Positions 7,881 to 16,469 of a stretch of DNA of 64,000 nt are shown here, piece after piece. Below the pieces are notes generated by a model, which was given only the letters and a program-made list of their open reading frames with translations, did no database searches and was not told the DNA's origin. The stretch comes from Rhizobium sophoriradicis (GTDB lineage: Bacteria; Pseudomonadota; Alphaproteobacteria; Rhizobiales; Rhizobiaceae), in NCBI RefSeq assembly GCF_003939025.1, contig NZ_RQIH01000011.1:186001-250000 (forward strand). Direction: 5' to 3'. Position numbers and translations under genes: made by a program. Positions within the stretch are counted from its first letter, which is position 1, and each line of letters begins with the position of its first letter.

Positions 7881-9368
7881 ATGTCGCTCACGTCCGCACT
7901 TAATACCGCGCAGAGCATATTCAACAATACCGGCACGCAGAGCAGTGTCGTATCGAACAATATCTCCAATGCTGGAAACAAGGATTACGTGCGCCGGCAG
8001 GCAATGCTTACCACGTCCCTGAACGGCGCTCAGGTTGTGCAGATCAACCGGGCACAGGAAGACGCCCTGCTGCGCCAGTACCTCAAGACGTCCTCTCAGG
8101 ACAGCGCCCAGCAGACTTTGCTGGGCGGTCTCGAGGACCTCAAGTCGATCATGGGTGGCAACGACTACGAAACGTCGCCATCCACCTATCTCGGCGTTTT
8201 CCAGGAAAAACTTCAGGCCTTCCGCACCACGCCTGGCAGCACGGTCGCTGCCCAGGGCGCCATTACTGCCGCCCAGGACGTCGCCAACTCGCTGAACAAT
8301 GCCTCGCAATCCGTCCAGGATGTTCGCGCCAACGCCGACAAGGAAATCGCCACCGCCGTCGATAAGCTGAACACGCTGCTCAGCCAGTTCGAAAAGGCCA
8401 ACAATGCGGTCAAGACTGCCACTGCCTCCGGCACGGACGCATCCGGCGCCCTCGATGAGCGCGAGAAGGTCCTGAAGCAGATTTCTGAGATCGTCGGCGT
8501 CAGCGCGACGACGCGCGACAACAACGACATGGTGTTGAGCACGCCTGACGGGACGATCCTCTTCGAGACGGTCCCGCGCAAGGTGACGTTCAAGTCCCAG
8601 GATGTCTATACCGCCTCCATTGTCGGCAATTCGGTCTATATCGACGGCGTTGCGCTGCCGCTCGGCAAGGGTTCGACCACGACGGGGCAGGGGAGCCTCC
8701 AGTCGCTTCTCCAGATCCGCGACGAGATCGCCCCGAACTTCCAGAAGCAGCTCGACGAAATCGCCCGCGGCCTTGTCTCGCTCTTCAAGGAGCAGAATAC
8801 CGCTGCGCCCCCGGCCTATGTGCCCGGCCTTTTCACCTGGAGCGGCGGCACGGTCGATACCGGCGCCACCGCAGTTGCCGGCATGGCATCGACCATCAGT
8901 GTCAGCAGCCGGGTGATCACCTCGCAGGGCGGCGACCCGATGCGCCTGCGCGATGGCGGCGTCAACGCCACCGGCGTCGTCCTGAACACGTCAGGCGTCA
9001 GCGGTTACACGGCTGAACTCGACCGACTCTATACCGCGATGAGCGCCGACATCGATTTCGATCCGGCAGCCGGGGCTCCGGTCGGGTTCGACGCGACGAC
9101 GGGCATCGATTCTAACGTCAGCATCATGGAATACGCGACCAATTCCCTCGGCTGGCTCGAGCAGTATCGCAGCAACGCCACGACGGCTGCGGAAAACACC
9201 TCGGCGGCCCTGTCGCGCTCCGACGAAGCCTATTCCAACGAAACCGGCGTCAACCTCGACGAGGAACTGACGCTGCTTCTCGATATCGAACAGTCCTACA
9301 AAGCGGCGACCAAAATCCTTAACGCTGTAGACGAAATGTTGAAGTCATTGCTGGATATCGCGAGTTAA
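7881..9368 (+). CDS. flgK: hook-filament junction protein FlgK (HAP1)
   Basis: 495 residues. The N-terminal helix (SALNTAQSIFNNTGTQSSVV, then SNNISNAGN) and the C-terminal helix (NLDEELTLLLDIEQSYKAAT) are the conserved FlgK ends that build the inner tube of the junction. FlgK is exported and capped on the hook before flagellin assembly. The gene begins 19 bp after flgE and ends 3 bp before flgL, so all three are probably co-transcribed. Nothing is missing relative to the family. Confidence 0.96.
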   Translation: MSLTSALNTAQSIFNNTGTQSSVVSNNISNAGNKDYVRRQAMLTTSLNGAQVVQINRAQEDALLRQYLKTSSQDSAQQTLLGGLEDLKSIMGGNDYETSPSTYLGVFQEKLQAFRTTPGSTVAAQGAITAAQDVANSLNNASQSVQDVRANADKEIATAVDKLNTLLSQFEKANNAVKTATASGTDASGALDEREKVLKQISEIVGVSATTRDNNDMVLSTPDGTILFETVPRKVTFKSQDVYTASIVGNSVYIDGVALPLGKGSTTTGQGSLQSLLQIRDEIAPNFQKQLDEIARGLVSLFKEQNTAAPPAYVPGLFTWSGGTVDTGATAVAGMASTISVSSRVITSQGGDPMRLRDGGVNATGVVLNTSGVSGYTAELDRLYTAMSADIDFDPAAGAPVGFDATTGIDSNVSIMEYATNSLGWLEQYRSNATTAAENTSAALSRSDEAYSNETGVNLDEELTLLLDIEQSYKAATKILNAVDEMLKSLLDIAS

Positions 9369-9371
9369 GCC

Positions 9372-10424
9372 ATGAAGAGCTCATTTATTTCAAGTACCGC
9401 CATTCAGAATGCGATGCGCTTGACGATCCGTCAGGCGCAGAACCAGATGACGAAGGCGACGATGGAAGCAACGACGGGAGTCTATGCGGATATCGGTGTC
9501 TCGCTCGGCGGCAATGCTGCCAGAAGCGTCGACTTCACCCGCGAGACCGACAGGATCGACTCGATCAAAGCAAGCAATTCGCTTGTCACCGCCCGCATGG
9601 AATCCTCGCAGCTCGGCCTGTCCAAGATGAAGGACGTCGGCGATGGCCTCGTTTCGAAGCTGACGGCACTGCAGGGCAGCAAGGACCCCGGCAGCATCAC
9701 AGTCGCCATCCAGTCGGCAACCAGCGCGCTCTCCACCATGATGGACACGGCCAATACCATGGTGAACGGCGAATATCTGTTCTCCGGCATCAATACCGAC
9801 GTGCAGCCGCTGACCGACAAGACGACCGCCACGAGTGCGGCCATCGTCACGGCGCTGAACAGTTATGCCGCTGCTCTTGTCCCACCTAAGGCCGTCAGCG
9901 ATCTCACCGGCGCCGAAATGCAGACCTTCATCACGACGACGGTCGAGCCGATGTTCAGCCAGGCCAATTGGACCAATGCGGCGACCGGATGGTCGCAGGC
10001 ATCGAGCCAGAACATGACGAGCCGCATCAGCAACTCGGAAGTGATCGAATCCTCGACCAACGCCAATTCCGAAGGCATGCGTTATTTTGCGCTCGCCTCG
10101 GTCATGACCTCCGCGCTGCTCGGCCAGAACCTCAGCACGGATGCAATGACGACTGTCTCCAAGCAGGCAATCAGCTACACGGCCAAGGCGACCAGTGGGC
10201 TGGTGACGCAGGCAAGCCAGCTCGGTCTTTCCCAGGAGCGTGTCAAGAAGTCCAACGACGCTCTCGACGCTCAGTCGAACATCATCAAGAACAAGCTGGT
10301 CGATCTCCAGGGCGTCGATCCGTACGAAGCCTCGACCCTCGTCAAGACTTTGGAAACACAGCTTGAAACCGCTTACACGATCGTTTCGAAGATCCAGCAG
10401 TTGAGTCTCGTAAACTACCTTTGA
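9372..10424 (+). CDS. flgL: hook-filament junction protein FlgL (HAP3)
   Basis: 350 residues. The N-terminus (STAIQNAMRLTIRQAQNQM) and the C-terminus (TLVKTLETQLETAYTIVSKI) have the flagellin-like terminal helices of FlgL. The middle is shorter than in flagellins and has the NGEYLFSGINTD motif common in FlgL. It forms the second junction layer on which flagellin polymerises. It starts 3 bp after the flgK stop. Confidence 0.95.
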   Translation: MKSSFISSTAIQNAMRLTIRQAQNQMTKATMEATTGVYADIGVSLGGNAARSVDFTRETDRIDSIKASNSLVTARMESSQLGLSKMKDVGDGLVSKLTALQGSKDPGSITVAIQSATSALSTMMDTANTMVNGEYLFSGINTDVQPLTDKTTATSAAIVTALNSYAAALVPPKAVSDLTGAEMQTFITTTVEPMFSQANWTNAATGWSQASSQNMTSRISNSEVIESSTNANSEGMRYFALASVMTSALLGQNLSTDAMTTVSKQAISYTAKATSGLVTQASQLGLSQERVKKSNDALDAQSNIIKNKLVDLQGVDPYEASTLVKTLETQLETAYTIVSKIQQLSLVNYL

Positions 10425-10460
10425 TGAGCAAAGGCGCGCAATATAAACGAGGATGCATGA

Positions 10461-10808
10461 ATGTATCAGTTCTCATATGCCGAAGTCATGCAGGACTCGG
10501 TGGCCGACGCGAAAGAGCGGGAATGGCAGGTTCTTGACCGGTCCATAGAACTGCTGGCGTTGGCGCGCGACAAGGAAAAATACGGTCGGGAAGCCATTGA
10601 AGCCCTGTTTTATACGCGTCGGGTGTGGATCAGCTTCATCGAGGATCTGAAGCATCCGGACAACCAGCTGGATGTTCAGCTCAGGGCCAATCTCATCTCG
10701 ATCGCAATCTGGATTTTGAAGGAATGCGACAGGATCAGAAAACGTCTGTCTAATAACTACCAGGGCATCATCGACGTTACCACCATCATCAGGGATGGAC
10801 TTAAATGA
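10461..10808 (+). CDS. flaF: flagellin assembly regulator FlaF
   Basis: 115 residues, mostly helical and soluble, without a signal peptide. It has the FlaF-family features YAEVMQDS near the start, RSIELLALARD and LRANLISIAIWILKECD. In Caulobacter and Brucella FlaF promotes flagellin synthesis or secretion and opposes FlbT. The stop overlaps the flbT start (ATGA, 10805-10808), giving translational coupling of the antagonistic pair. GAGG precedes ATG 10461. Confidence 0.92.
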   Translation: MYQFSYAEVMQDSVADAKEREWQVLDRSIELLALARDKEKYGREAIEALFYTRRVWISFIEDLKHPDNQLDVQLRANLISIAIWILKECDRIRKRLSNNYQGIIDVTTIIRDGLK

Positions 10809-11254
10809 AAAGTACACTACGCATTTCTCTGAAAGCCGGAGAAAGAATCTTCATCAACGGCGCCGTCCTGCGTGTCGACCGCAAGGTCGCGCTGGAATTC
10901 CTGAACGATGTGACGTTCCTTCTCGAAAATCACGTCCTCCAGCCGGAAGGTGCGACGACGCCCCTGCGCCAGCTCTACTTCATCGCGCAGATGATCCTCA
11001 TCAACCCCGAGGGCAAGGACCAGTCGACGGCGATGTTCCGCAAGTCGATCACCATGCTGCTCACCTGCTTCAAGAATGAAGAGATCCTCGCCGAACTGAA
11101 GCGCGTCGATGCGCTTGTGTCGACCGGCCGCGCCTTCGATGCGTTGAAGGCAATCCGCGGTCTCTATGCGATCGAAGACAATATTATGAACAACCACGAA
11201 ATGCCGCCGACGATGGTCGAGCAGATTCGCAGGGAGATCGCACCATGGCGGTAG
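10805..11254 (+). CDS. flbT: flagellin mRNA translation repressor FlbT
   Basis: 149 residues beginning with the FlbT signature LRISLKAGERIFINGAVLR. FlbT is a small RNA-binding or chaperone-like post-transcriptional regulator that lowers flagellin mRNA translation until hooks are complete. It follows flaF with a 4-bp overlap and its 3' end overlaps flgD by 10 bp. No domain is missing and the length is normal for the family. Confidence 0.94.
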   Translation: MKSTLRISLKAGERIFINGAVLRVDRKVALEFLNDVTFLLENHVLQPEGATTPLRQLYFIAQMILINPEGKDQSTAMFRKSITMLLTCFKNEEILAELKRVDALVSTGRAFDALKAIRGLYAIEDNIMNNHEMPPTMVEQIRREIAPWR

Positions 11255-11685
11255 ATGCAACCTCGAGCGTGAGCACTTCGACGACGAGTTCGACGAGTTC
11301 GGCCCAGAAAAAGGCGACGTTGAACTATGATAATTTCCTGCAGTTGCTCATTGCGCAGATGAAGAACCAGGATCCGACCGATCCGATGGATGCCAGCGAG
11401 CAGATGTCGCAGCTGGCAAGCTTCTCGCAGGTCGAGCAGACGATCCAGACGAACACCAAGCTCGATACGCTTCTGTCAAGCTCGAGCCTCACCCAGGCGA
11501 GCAGCTACGTCGGCAAATACATGGAAAGCGCCGACGGCACCGTCAAAGGCACCGTCGAATCCGTCAAGGTTTATTCCGACGGCATCATTGCGACGACCAC
11601 AGATGGCGGTAAGATACTCGTACAGGCGGGAATCACCGTTGCGGACAAGGCGCCGACCACGACCAGCGACAGCAGCGATACCTGA
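11245..11685 (+). CDS. flgD: hook-capping scaffold protein FlgD
   Basis: 146 residues. It contains the conserved N-terminal FlgD block, with NYDNFLQLLIAQMKNQDPTD followed by MDASEQMSQLASFSQVEQ. The C-terminus is short, with only one recognisable beta segment, so it lacks the long FlgD Tudor/Ig part of enterics, as is usual in rhizobia. FlgD caps the growing hook. The start overlaps flbT by 10 bp, with ATGGCGG at 11245. Confidence 0.94.
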   Translation: MAVDATSSVSTSTTSSTSSAQKKATLNYDNFLQLLIAQMKNQDPTDPMDASEQMSQLASFSQVEQTIQTNTKLDTLLSSSSLTQASSYVGKYMESADGTVKGTVESVKVYSDGIIATTTDGGKILVQAGITVADKAPTTTSDSSDT

Positions 11686-11773
11686 TACCGCGGCGCCGAC
11701 GCGTCGGGTGATACAAATCAACAGCGGCCCGGCAATGGCGGGGCTGCTTCGAGGCGATATGAGGTTGCCTTAG

Positions 11774-12040
11774 ATGAATGAAGCTGATGCATTGGATCTG
11801 TTCCAAGCCGCGATCTGGACCGTCCTGATTGCCGCCGGTCCCGCCGTTATCGCCGCGATGGTGGTGGGTTTGGTAATTGCCCTGATCCAGGCATTGACGC
11901 AGGTGCAGGAAGCGACGCTGACCTTCGTGCCGAAGATCGTCGCAGTGCTGATCACCGTCGGGGTCACAGCACCCTTCGTCGGCTCGCAGATCTCGATTTT
12001 CACCAATCTGGTCTTCTCGCGCATCCAGTCAGGCTTCTGA
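11774..12040 (+). CDS. fliQ: flagellar export apparatus protein FliQ
   Basis: 88 residues, the standard FliQ size, with two membrane helices (about 15-38 and 52-75). The segment GLVIALIQALTQVQEATLTF is the FliQ family motif. FliQ is part of the export gate with FliP and FliR in the inner membrane. It starts 88 bp after flgD and is followed 88 bp later by flhA; fliP is not in this window. Confidence 0.96.
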   Translation: MNEADALDLFQAAIWTVLIAAGPAVIAAMVVGLVIALIQALTQVQEATLTFVPKIVAVLITVGVTAPFVGSQISIFTNLVFSRIQSGF

Positions 12041-12128
12041 GCCACCTTCGCGCAAGCTTCGCCATTTAACTGTCGGTCCGAATTGGGCGGACCGAGTCCG
12101 CTTCCTCTCATGAAGAGACGGATCTGTT

Positions 12129-14216
12129 ATGGCGCAACCACCTGCACTCCCCCTTCCGAAAGTCGCCCCGAGCCTGCGCGATGTCGGTTTTGCCCTCGGC
12201 ATTATCGGCATCATCTGCATTCTCTTCCTGCCGATCCCGCCATTCCTGATCGACATGGGGCTGGCCTTCTCGATCGCCTTCTCGGTGCTGATCCTGATGG
12301 TCGCGCTGTGGATCCAGAAGCCGCTCGATTTCTCGTCCTTCCCAACCATTCTGCTGATCGCAACGATGACCCGGCTGGCGCTGAACATCGCGACGACGCG
12401 CGTCATCCTGTCTCACGGCAATGAAGGCCACGATGCGGCCGGCGGCGTCATCGCTGGTTTCGCAAGCCTGGTGATGTCGGGCGACTTCGTCATCGGTCTG
12501 ATCGTCTTCCTGATCCTCATCACCATCAACTTCATCGTCATCACCAAGGGCGCGACGCGTATCGCCGAAGTCGGCGCGCGTTTCACGCTCGATGCCATCC
12601 CCGGCAAGCAGATGTCGATCGACGCCGATCTTTCGGCCGGCATCATCGATGAAAGGGAAGCCCAGCGCCGGCGCAGAGAGCTCGAAGAGGAAAGCTCCTT
12701 CTTCGGTGCGATGGACGGTGCCTCGAAATTCGTGCGCGGCGATGCCGTCGCCGGCCTGATCATCACCGCCATCAACGTCTTCGGCGGCATCATCATCGGT
12801 TATTTCCGCCACGGCATGCCGATCGGCGAAGCAGCCGACGTCTTCGTCAAGCTCTCCGTCGGCGACGGTCTCGTCTCACAGATGCCGGCCCTCATCGTCT
12901 CGCTCGCGGCTGGCCTGCTCGTCTCGCGCGGCGGCACCACCGGCTCCACCGACCAGGCGGTCGTCAACCAGCTGAGCGGCTATCCCCGCGCGCTCTCGGT
13001 CTCGGCGGTGCTGATGTTCGTCCTGGCGCTGATGCCGGGCCTGCCGTTTGTCCCCTTCGTGATCCTCGGTAGTCTTCTCGCCTTCGGCGCCTGGTTCATC
13101 CCGCGTCAGGTAGAGGTTGAAAACAAGCTTCGCCGCGAGCAGGAAGAAAAGAAGGTCGTCCAGAACAAGGAACTGGAAAAGGATTCGGTCAAGTCGGTGC
13201 TGCGCACCTCGGAAATCGAGCTCGCACTCGGCAAGATGGTCTCCACACGCCTGCTCGGCGCCCACCAGGAGCTCGCCTTCCGGGTCGGCAAGATGCGCAA
13301 GAAGTTCGCCACCCAGTATGGTTTCGTCGTGCCCGAGATCAAGGTCACCGACGATATCGCCATCGCCGAGAAATCCTACCAGATCCGCATCCATGGAACG
13401 ACGGTCGCCTCCAATCTCTTGCGCGTCGGCGAAGTTCTGGTCGTCACCGGCGCCGGCCGCCGCCCGAGCATTCCCGGCGACGAAATTCGCGAACCCGCTT
13501 TCGGCATGCCGGCTGTCTCGATTCTCGAAAACTTCGCCGACGACCTGAAGCGCGAAGGCTTCCAGCCGATTGACAACGTCTCCGTCGTGCTGACCCACAT
13601 GAGCGAGGTCATTCGCAACAACCTGCCGCAGCTTCTGTCCTACAAGGACGTCAAGGTGCTGATCGATCGCCTCGACCCGGAATACAAGAAGCTCGCCGAC
13701 GAGATCTGCTCGTCGCATATGTCCTATTCCGGCCTGCAGGCGGTGCTCAAGCTCCTGCTTGCCGAACGCGTCTCGATCCGCAACCTGCACCTCATTCTCG
13801 AAGCGGTGGCCGAGCTTGCCCCGCATGTCAGGAAGACCGAGCAGATCGTCGAGCATGTCCGCATCCGCATGGCCCAGCAGCTCTGCGGCGATCTTGCCGA
13901 CAACGGCGTGCTGCGTGTGCTGAGACTGGGCAGCAAGTGGGATCTCGCTTTCCACCAGGCGCTGAAGCGCGACGCCAAGGGCGAGGTGATCGAGTTCGAC
14001 ATCGATCCGAGAAGCCTGGAAGAGTTCAGCGAGCAGGCGAGCAAAGTTATCCGTGAGTTCATGGATCGCGGCCTGCCATTCGCCCTTGTCACCTCGCCGG
14101 AAACACGCTCCTATGTGCGCATGATCATCGAACGGCTGTTCGCCACGCTGCCTGTCCTGTCGCATGTCGAACTGGCCAAGGGCATCGAGATAAAGATTTT
14201 GGGCTCGATTTCATGA
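12129..14216 (+). CDS. flhA: flagellar export gate protein FlhA
   Basis: 695 residues. The N-terminal half carries about eight membrane helices with the FHIPEP-family region TKGATRIAEVGARFTLDAIP, followed by GKQMSIDADL and the cytoplasmic loop (RREL EEESSFFGAMDGA). The C-terminal half (about 345-695) is the soluble docking domain for chaperones and substrates. FlhA forms the nonameric ring of the flagellar type III export gate and uses the proton gradient. A hairpin-like CGGTCCG/CGGACCG pair lies in the leader near 12073-12095. Its stop overlaps the fliR start (ATGA). Confidence 0.97.
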   Translation: MAQPPALPLPKVAPSLRDVGFALGIIGIICILFLPIPPFLIDMGLAFSIAFSVLILMVALWIQKPLDFSSFPTILLIATMTRLALNIATTRVILSHGNEGHDAAGGVIAGFASLVMSGDFVIGLIVFLILITINFIVITKGATRIAEVGARFTLDAIPGKQMSIDADLSAGIIDEREAQRRRRELEEESSFFGAMDGASKFVRGDAVAGLIITAINVFGGIIIGYFRHGMPIGEAADVFVKLSVGDGLVSQMPALIVSLAAGLLVSRGGTTGSTDQAVVNQLSGYPRALSVSAVLMFVLALMPGLPFVPFVILGSLLAFGAWFIPRQVEVENKLRREQEEKKVVQNKELEKDSVKSVLRTSEIELALGKMVSTRLLGAHQELAFRVGKMRKKFATQYGFVVPEIKVTDDIAIAEKSYQIRIHGTTVASNLLRVGEVLVVTGAGRRPSIPGDEIREPAFGMPAVSILENFADDLKREGFQPIDNVSVVLTHMSEVIRNNLPQLLSYKDVKVLIDRLDPEYKKLADEICSSHMSYSGLQAVLKLLLAERVSIRNLHLILEAVAELAPHVRKTEQIVEHVRIRMAQQLCGDLADNGVLRVLRLGSKWDLAFHQALKRDAKGEVIEFDIDPRSLEEFSEQASKVIREFMDRGLPFALVTSPETRSYVRMIIERLFATLPVLSHVELAKGIEIKILGSIS

Positions 14217-14965
14217 TATCAGACCCGCAAGGGACCGTTCTCGCGCTGTTTCTGGTTTTCTGCCGGATCGGCGGCTGTGTGCTGGCTCTTCCGGGATTTT
14301 CCTCGGCGCGCGTGCCCGAGCAGCTGCGCGTCTTCATTGCCGGCGCGCTGTCGATCGCCGTCATGCCGCTGCTCTGGGACACGGTCTATCCGGCTGTCCA
14401 CACGGGAGCCGGAACCTATATCGGCCTGATATTCAGCGAATCACTGATCGGCGTCATGTATGGCATGCTGGCGAGAATCTATACGCTCGGCATGCAGTTC
14501 GCCGCGACGATCATTGCCATGATGGTCGGTTATACCCAGCCGGGCTCCGCCGACGTCATCGAAGACTCGCCGGAGACCAGCCTTTCCGCCTTCATCACCT
14601 TTGCCGGCATCATGATTCTCTTCATCATGGATTTCCATCACATCGTCTTCCGTGCGCTGATCGATTCCTACACGACCATGCCCTTCGGCGGATTGACACA
14701 GATGCGCGCGACGCTGATCTCCTTCACCGATACGCTGGAGCAGACCACCTACATCATGCTGCGGCTGTCGAGCCCCTTTCTGATCTACGGCATGATCTTC
14801 AACGTCTCGATCGGCTTCATCAACAAGCTGGCGCCGCAGATCCCGGTCTATTTCATTTCCACGCCCTATCTGCTGATGGGCGGGCTCTTCCTGTTTTATG
14901 TCTCGGTCGCGGCGCTGGTCAGCCAGTTCGGCCAGGCCTTCAGTTCGATCTATATCGGACGATGA
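14213..14965 (+). CDS. fliR: flagellar export apparatus protein FliR
   Basis: 250 residues with about six membrane helices and the FliR-type start LALFLVFCRIGGCVLALPGF. The helix YGMLARIYTLGMQFAATIIA and the C-terminal LLMGGLFLFYVSVAALVSQF are also typical. FliR belongs to the FliPQR core of the export gate. It overlaps flhA by 4 bp and ends 7 bp before the next gene, so it is in the same operon. Confidence 0.95.
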   Translation: MISDPQGTVLALFLVFCRIGGCVLALPGFSSARVPEQLRVFIAGALSIAVMPLLWDTVYPAVHTGAGTYIGLIFSESLIGVMYGMLARIYTLGMQFAATIIAMMVGYTQPGSADVIEDSPETSLSAFITFAGIMILFIMDFHHIVFRALIDSYTTMPFGGLTQMRATLISFTDTLEQTTYIMLRLSSPFLIYGMIFNVSIGFINKLAPQIPVYFISTPYLLMGGLFLFYVSVAALVSQFGQAFSSIYIGR

Positions 14966-14972
14966 GGCTGAT

Positions 14973-15386
14973 ATGATCGAGAAGAGCCGCTCCCAAAAAC
15001 TCAAGCGTCTGCTGTCGGTGCAGCGGCATATCGAGAGGATGGCGGAGAACGACCTGGCCGAAACCAGCCGTCAGCGCATCGAGGTCAATGCGGCGATGGA
15101 CGATGTCATCGTTGCTCTCGGTTCGATGGACCCGGTACACCACGCCTTCTCGCAGAATTATGCCGACCGATTCGGCAGGCTGACGATCAAGGATCAGCAG
15201 CTGACCGGCATGCAGCAGATCCACGAGATGCGGCTGACGCGCGAACGCGCCAAGGCCGATCGCCTGGAAGAGGGCATGAAAGAGGCCCTCGATGTCGAGC
15301 GCCGCGAGGCCGACGACAATGCCGTCTACGATGTCATCGACCAGCAATTCGCAACGCCAGCCTCCAGCAAGCTTCAAAAACCATAA
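14973..15386 (+). CDS. coiled-coil flagellar cluster protein, FliJ-like
   Basis: 137 residues from ATG 14973, directly behind fliR; GATGAGG just upstream is a plausible ribosome site. The protein is soluble and almost wholly helical, with Lys/Arg/Glu-rich heptads: SQKLKRLLSVQRHIERMAEN at the start and ERAKADRLEEGMKEAL toward the end. Two antiparallel charged helices of about this length are typical of FliJ, the central-stalk protein of the FliI ATPase, but sequence identity in that family is low. The FliJ reading is an inference from helical pattern, size and location. Confidence 0.55.
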   Translation: MIEKSRSQKLKRLLSVQRHIERMAENDLAETSRQRIEVNAAMDDVIVALGSMDPVHHAFSQNYADRFGRLTIKDQQLTGMQQIHEMRLTRERAKADRLEEGMKEALDVERREADDNAVYDVIDQQFATPASSKLQKP

Positions 15387-15417
15387 TCGTTACGATCTTA
15401 ATTTAGAGGATTGTAAC

Positions 15418-15981
15418 GTGGCTATTTCGCCCCCCAGTGATCTGGTCCTGGACGTTGTCAAAGCCGCCGACCCAATGGAGGTTCAGGCGGCCCAGGAAAA
15501 ATTGAAGGCAAATCGCGCGGCCTTTGCCGCAACGAGCCTCGCCGAGAACGGCAAGGGCTTCTCCAATACGGTCGACGTTCTCGATCATATCGGCCAGAAG
15601 AGCGGCCTCGCCAACATCCAGAACCGCACCAAGGCCGAGGAGGTTCCGGAAAGCTACCGGAAGTTCGAGGCCATGGTGCTGCAGAACTTCGTCAAGTCGA
15701 TGCTGCCGAGCGAAAGTGAAGACGTCTACGGCAAGGGCGCGACCGGCGATATCTGGAAGGGCATGATGGCCGAGCAGCTCGGCAACACCATCGCCAAGGG
15801 CGACGGCATCGGCATTGCCAAGCAGATGTACAGCGAACAGTTGCGCCGGCAGGAAGGCAAGATCGTCAATGCTTCGACCGATGATCGTGACCGCAACACC
15901 GCGCTCAGCATGATCGACGACTTCCAGCGCAAGACCTTTGGCACGCCGACGGCGGACGCCAAGGCCGATAGAACAGGATGA
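15418..15981 (+). CDS. flgJ: flagellar rod-binding protein (FlgJ N-domain type)
   Basis: 187 residues starting at GTG 15418, preceded by AGAGGA (15405-15410) at seven bases' spacing. The core at about residues 80-145 has YRKFEAMVLQNFVKSMLP, then MMAEQLGNTIAKGDGIGIAK, the rod-binding domain of FlgJ. There is no muramidase domain; that activity is probably supplied by the transglycosylase at 4898-5482. The last codons and the stop lie inside a RIME-like palindrome. It follows the FliJ-like gene by 31 bp. Confidence 0.85.
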   Translation: MAISPPSDLVLDVVKAADPMEVQAAQEKLKANRAAFAATSLAENGKGFSNTVDVLDHIGQKSGLANIQNRTKAEEVPESYRKFEAMVLQNFVKSMLPSESEDVYGKGATGDIWKGMMAEQLGNTIAKGDGIGIAKQMYSEQLRRQEGKIVNASTDDRDRNTALSMIDDFQRKTFGTPTADAKADRTG

Positions 15982-16080
15982 TTTTAGGCCCGTTGGCCTG
16001 AAATCTGAATCCTGTTCTAAATTAAAGTTAGAGCATGATGTCGTCCGAAAACCGCGCACACTTTTCGGCATCATGTTCTC
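15970..16080. repeat. RIME-like intergenic palindromic element
   Basis: Two adjacent imperfect palindromes. The first arm at 15970-15990 (AGAACAGGATGATTTTAGGCC) is inverted at 15995-16018 with a four-base loop. The second arm starts at 16030 (AGAGCATGATGTCGTCCG) and is inverted at 16062-16080 (CGGCATCATGTTCTC end). This two-palindrome structure resembles the rhizobium-specific intergenic mosaic elements repeated across rhizobial chromosomes. It spans the gap between the flgJ and FlgN-like genes and includes the flgJ stop codon (15979-15981). Identity with RIME is from memory, not an alignment. Confidence 0.7.
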
Positions 16081-16103
16081 AGCGACGCATAATCGAGGGT
16101 ACA

Positions 16104-16469
16104 ATGGAAATAATTTCGAACGAATACAGGATCAAATCCGTCCTCGGACGCCTCGAAATGATCATCGACAATGAGAATACCCGGATCGGCAACGACCCGC
16201 AGTTCGATCTCAAGGTCTCCAATGCGCATAAGAGCCGCTGCCTCTACGAACTGTCGATGCTTTTCCGCGATACCGATCCGGCCGAGCTTGCCGCTGCCCA
16301 TCTCGATCAGCTGCACGGCCTGAAGAAGAAGCTGGTGCTCAACGCGCGGCGCGTCGAAGCGCATCTCGAAGCGGTTCGCGCCGTCGCCGACCTCCTGAAG
16401 AATGCCGTTCAGGACGCCGACGCCGACGGCACCTATTCCCAGGAACAATTCGCCGCGCGTGGGAACTGA
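16104..16469 (+). CDS. FlgN-like flagellar export chaperone (candidate)
   Basis: 121 residues from ATG 16104, with GAGGG six bases upstream. The protein is helical and soluble. Residues 10-25 (LGRLEMIIDNENTRIG) and 78-100 (HGLKKKLVLNARRVEAHLEA, then VRAVADLL) follow the FlgN/FliT pattern of an early glutamate-asparagine helix and a late L-x3-L-x2-N-A-x2-L-x-A-x3-VR helix. FlgN escorts FlgK and FlgL to the export gate, and both are encoded in this cluster. The stop codon shares a base with the next start (TGATG). The assignment is an inference; the gene is conserved in rhizobial flagellar clusters as far as I recall. Confidence 0.6.
   Translation: MEIISNEYRIKSVLGRLEMIIDNENTRIGNDPQFDLKVSNAHKSRCLYELSMLFRDTDPAELAAAHLDQLHGLKKKLVLNARRVEAHLEAVRAVADLLKNAVQDADADGTYSQEQFAARGN

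Noticed and set aside
12876..14165. A 429-codon - frame within flhA
   Set aside because: Antisense shadow of flhA with no start signal.
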